NCBI GenBank assembly: GCA_003487955.1
Contig: DNNJ01000415.1
Coordinates: forward strand, 1 to 7,141
Source of the DNA: Clostridiales bacterium
Lineage (GTDB): Bacteria; Bacillota; Clostridia; Tissierellales; Sedimentibacteraceae
DNA: 7,141 nt
Reading direction: 5' to 3'
Made by a program: the position numbers and the translations under genes. Under the pieces are notes generated by a model. The model was given only the letters and a program-made list of their open reading frames with translations, was not told the DNA's origin and did no database searches. Positions 5,428 through 7,141 of the stretch are shown piece after piece. Position 1 is the stretch's first letter. Every line of letters starts with the position of its first letter.

Positions 5428-5526
5428 CTATCTTCTTAATTTCCAAACAGAGTCGTCTGTAGTCAATTTGCTATTAAGATTATCCGAGTAATAGTGGATG
5501 TCTGCAACCGGGATTTTATCGCTCAT
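5428..5526 (-). CDS. Small protein of 32 residues, unrecognised (or 43 residues from 5559)
   Basis: An ATG at 5526-5524 opens a 32-codon frame beginning MSDKIPVADIHYYSDN and ending DSVWKLRR, with a TAG stop just before a strong terminator. A perfect AAGGAGG lies at 5545-5539, 12 bases before this ATG, longer than ideal. An in-frame ATG at 5559-5557 would give 43 residues with an N-terminus MKSISRRRHGV, but then AAGGAGG would be read as codons and no good binding site would precede it, so I prefer the short form. It is charged, soluble, lacks cysteine and has no signal peptide. A TATAAT box at 5587-5582 suggests its own promoter. The RRRHGVMSD stretch faintly recalls some clostridial spore SASP N-termini, but the SASP body is absent. 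I do not recognise the family. Confidence 0.55.
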   Translation of the reverse strand: MSDKIPVADIHYYSDNLNSKLTTDDSVWKLRR

Positions 5527-5581
5527 AACCCCGTGACGCCTCCTTGAAATCGATTTCATAACATGTTCCCGTCTTGAGATA

Positions 5582-5610
5582 ATTATAATACATTTTTCCT
5601 AATTATTCCA
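5582..5610 (-). promoter_or_regulatory. Probable promoter of the small-ORF unit
   Basis: On the minus strand a perfect TATAAT (5587-5582) has a poor -35 match TGGAAT (5610-5605) at 17 bases. The surrounding 18 bases (5580-5597) are identical to 2971-2988 before the symporter. The weak -35 suggests activator dependence or an alternative sigma factor; this is inference. Confidence 0.45.
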
Positions 5611-5682
5611 CACTTTTTTAATAATCCGGCAAATACTCCTTCATTGCCAGTTACAGTTCACACATTATAATTAATCAAATTA

Positions 5683-5712
5683 TTGCGTCAACAATAATGT
5701 TTTGGGTATAAT
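5683..5712 (+). promoter_or_regulatory. Candidate promoter for the membrane protein gene at 5744
   Basis: TTGCGT (5683-5688) and TATAAT (5707-5712) are 18 bases apart, placing the start near 5719 and leaving a leader of about 25 bases. A second possibility upstream is TTGCCA (5644-5649) with TATAAT (5666-5671), 16 bases apart. The gap 5333-5743 therefore holds the osmC promoter, a terminator, the small ORF and divergent promoters. Confidence 0.6.
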
Positions 5713-5743
5713 ACTCATATAATTTAAGAAAAAAGGAGTTCTC

Positions 5744-6100
5744 ATGGATAATAAAAATAAGAAAAAATTAATCAGTATAATAGTAACTCTTGTCATTGGT
5801 ATAGTGCTGGGATTTTTCGGCGTAATGGTTTCAGTTTTTTCTGACGGAGGCACCTACGAAAGAATACTTACTATATTAATAATTTTAATAATTTATGGTG
5901 TTCTAAGTTTAATAATAGGATTTATAAGACCTGTCAAACCTTGGGGCCACATGTTGGCATTGAGCCTTCCCGGTGTGGTTATGCTTATATTTTACACTAT
6001 TAAAGAGTTTAACATACTTTATATTGTCTATATTGTATTGATAATTTTATTTACCTTCTTCGGCACCAAAAGCGGAAAATCACTTAAAAGAAAAAAATAA
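5744..6100 (+). CDS. Small four-helix membrane protein of unknown function
   Basis: The 118-residue protein is the only well-supported plus-strand gene here. Four hydrophobic segments are visible at about 9-32, 41-61, 68-86 and 91-108, with lysine-rich ends (KNKKK at 4-8, KSLKRKK at 112-118) that should both face the cytoplasm. A short charged loop SDGGTYER (33-40) lies between helices 1 and 2, and RPVKPWGH (62-69) between helices 2 and 3. AAAAGGAG ends five bases before the ATG, so the start is firm. It has its own promoter and a terminator at 6116-6155 and so appears to be a single-gene unit. I see no catalytic motif and do not recognise a family. Confidence 0.85.
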   Translation: MDNKNKKKLISIIVTLVIGIVLGFFGVMVSVFSDGGTYERILTILIILIIYGVLSLIIGFIRPVKPWGHMLALSLPGVVMLIFYTIKEFNILYIVYIVLIILFTFFGTKSGKSLKRKK

Positions 6101-6115
6101 TTTTGTCAAAAATAA

Positions 6116-6155
6116 AACTCAGCCTCCCGCTATATTGCAGGAGGATGGGTTTTTT
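6116..6155. terminator. Two-way Rho-independent terminator
   Basis: AACTCAGCCTCC (6116-6127) pairs with GGAGGATGGGTT (6140-6151) apart from one wobble and one mismatch; inside, GC/GC closes a TATATT loop. On the plus strand TTTTTT follows, ending the membrane protein transcript. On the minus strand TTTTATTTTT follows, so it can also end the transcript of the converging lipoprotein gene. Confidence 0.88.
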
Positions 6156-6196
6156 GTTAATACATACATATTCAACTAAAATATCCTTATGAAAGT

Positions 6197-6225
6197 GCTT
6201 TACTTTTAACTGCAGTGAGTAAAGC
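6197..6225. other. Hairpin downstream of the lipoprotein gene
   Basis: GCTTTACT (6197-6204) and AGTAAAGC (6218-6225) form a perfect 8-base-pair stem around a 13-base loop containing ACTGCAGT. There is no T-run, so it is not a standard terminator; it may protect the 3' end of the lipoprotein mRNA, or have no role. Confidence 0.4.
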
Positions 6226-6261
6226 TCGCTGATACATCTTCGTCGGCAACCATATCGGTAA

Positions 6262-6708
6262 TTAATCTTGTTTGACAAATACTAAGTTCTCATTCCCCGG
6301 GACTATGTGAGAAATTGTTATTCTGTCGGCAGTGGTGTTTCCTTCTATTGAAAAATCCAGTCGAGTGGTGGTTTCTTCATGGTAAAGAGTTAAATTTGTC
6401 GCCCCGTCATATCTGTATTCGCCGAATTCATACCAGGTGAACACATAGCTGTAGTATGTGTTGTTTGGTGGATTATCAAGTGCTTCCATGTATTCTTCAT
6501 CAAATTCAACAAATACGGTATTATTGCCGTCAAAAGTAAGCACGGCATTTTCGCTGGCAAAAACACCCTTATGGGGTTCAGGCTCCGGTCCTTCCATTTT
6601 GGGAGGCATGTCATTGCTTTTTTGACAGCTTGATGTAATTAAAAGCAATAAAACAATTACACGTGCAGCTATAATTTCGGATGAGTAATTTTTGAATTTA
6701 ATTTTCAT
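6262..6708 (-). CDS. Probable small lipoprotein, unknown function
   Basis: The 148-residue protein begins with basic residues (MKIKFK), a hydrophobic stretch AARVIVLLLLITSS (14-27) and C28, consistent with a lipoprotein signal peptide. The lipobox (ITSSC) is not ideal, with threonine at -3. A proline- and acid-rich linker (MPPKMEGPEPEP, about 34-45) follows, as often seen after lipid anchors. The rest is rich in aromatic and beta-prone residues (TYYSYVFTWYEFGEYRYDGA, 84-103) and ends FVKQD. The mature part probably sits outside the membrane as a small beta-rich domain. AAGGAG lies 12 bases before the ATG, overlapping the end of the upstream gene, whose stop is only seven bases away. The two are probably one operon. 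No family is recognised. Confidence 0.75.
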   Translation of the reverse strand: MKIKFKNYSSEIIAARVIVLLLLITSSCQKSNDMPPKMEGPEPEPHKGVFASENAVLTFDGNNTVFVEFDEEYMEALDNPPNNTYYSYVFTWYEFGEYRYDGATNLTLYHEETTTRLDFSIEGNTTADRITISHIVPGNENLVFVKQD

Positions 6709-6715
6709 AATGTGC

Positions 6716-7141
6716 CTAATCTCCTTCAGGTATAATCGGTCCTGTAAATCCGCCTACAGGCAGCCCTCCCCCTGTTGGTGCCTGCGTCTGAGTTTCAGTA
6801 GTGCCACCGAATCTTACCACAGAGCTTCCTTTTAATGGAGACGTTCTTTCCACGTCATATTCGTATACATATAAGGAACCTGGTCTTGAAGATATGGTTT
6901 GGCTATAGCCAACCTTTGCTCTTGGCTTTTTGTAAACTCCATAGATTTCGGCTATAAAATTAAGCTCCATCCATTGGCTGCCGGATTCTCTCTTGACTTT
7001 TCCTTCATATTGATTTGTTTCTTCATTGAAAACACATTGAACCAAATAATCAGGATCATAGTCCCCGTTTTCCAGACAAGGTCCTATGAGAATTCCATCT
7101 TTGTTTGATTCGATTCTGATTGCTTTATAGTAGAGGTCCAT
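6716..7141 (-). CDS. Unrecognised protein, probably 5'-truncated by the window edge
   Basis: A frame of 141 codons runs from the right edge to TAG at 6718-6716. An ATG falls exactly on the last three bases, so the true start may be there or further right; no ribosome binding site can be seen. The visible part (MDLYYKAIRIESNKDG...) has no membrane segment and looks like a mixed or beta-rich soluble domain up to about residue 112. It then becomes a low-complexity tail rich in Gly, Thr, Gln and Pro (GGTTETQTQAPTGGG, 112-126) ending IIPEGD. The last codons contain the GAAGGAG used by the lipoprotein gene seven bases downstream, so the two are likely cotranslated. A tail like this could be a flexible linker or surface-exposed end. 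I do not recognise the family. Confidence 0.65.
   Translation of the reverse strand: MDLYYKAIRIESNKDGILIGPCLENGDYDPDYLVQCVFNEETNQYEGKVKRESGSQWMELNFIAEIYGVYKKPRAKVGYSQTISSRPGSLYVYEYDVERTSPLKGSSVVRFGGTTETQTQAPTGGGLPVGGFTGPIIPEGD

Noticed and set aside
5428..5559. Alpha/beta-type SASP spore protein
   Set aside because: Only the RRR.GVMSD stretch is reminiscent; the conserved helix-forming body and usual length of about 60-70 residues are missing.
5524..5580. Riboswitch in the leader of the small ORF
   Set aside because: The leader is only about 50 bases, and I could not match it to any riboswitch consensus I know; palindromes AACATGTT and GAAATCGATTTC are too short to mean much.
6084..6278. 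Minus-strand 64-codon ORF overlapping the membrane protein end
   Set aside because: It runs through the two-way terminator, overlaps the ends of two better genes, and its residues (MSNKINYRYGCRRRC...IIFFF) look like read-through of non-coding AT-rich DNA.

Overview
The window looks like chromosomal DNA from an anaerobic, low-GC Firmicute of the Clostridia/Tissierellia type. The support is AT-rich intergenic DNA, AGGAGG-type ribosome binding sites, sigma-A-like promoters, and clostridial-type HemW, PrmA and RsmE proteins. I cannot name a genus from this sequence alone. It is mostly a housekeeping region, and I see no phage, CRISPR, transposase or defence system. The less ordinary content lies between the genes.

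Layout. From right to left on the minus strand: an unrecognised protein that reaches the right edge (7141-6716), then a probable lipoprotein (6708-6262). A two-way terminator (6116-6155) separates these from a plus-strand four-helix membrane protein (5744-6100). Between 5587 and 5399 lies a compact minus-strand unit with a small ORF of 32 or 43 codons and its own terminator. Next come an OsmC-family protein (5332-4910), the ribosomal protein methyltransferase prmA (4786-3791), the 16S rRNA methyltransferase rsmE (3789-3052, one base after prmA), a dicarboxylate/glutamate-type sodium symporter (2810-1530), and the heme chaperone hemW (1044 to beyond the left edge).

How the genes work together. 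osmC, prmA and rsmE may be read as one unit from a good promoter at 5362-5390; prmA and rsmE both modify the ribosome. The symporter has its own promoter, overlapped by a four-half-site GTTTAC operator. hemW has a candidate promoter at 1337-1366 and a leader of nearly 290 nt filled with repeats. In many clostridia, hemW and prmA-rsmE belong to the hemW-hrcA-grpE-dnaK-dnaJ-prmA-rsmE cluster. Here they are in an unusual order with a transporter between them.

Intergenic repeats. Three dispersed repeat families are visible: a GGGGACA...TGTCCCC hairpin (two copies), a TGTCATYCTGAG unit (four good copies, some inverted), and a G-rich TGACRAGGGGAC family on both sides of rsmE. Two families show paired base changes that keep their stems. 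One G-rich copy appears to supply the last residues of PrmA and the rsmE ribosome binding site. No clearly new system is evident; the small-ORF unit and the repeats are the best leads.
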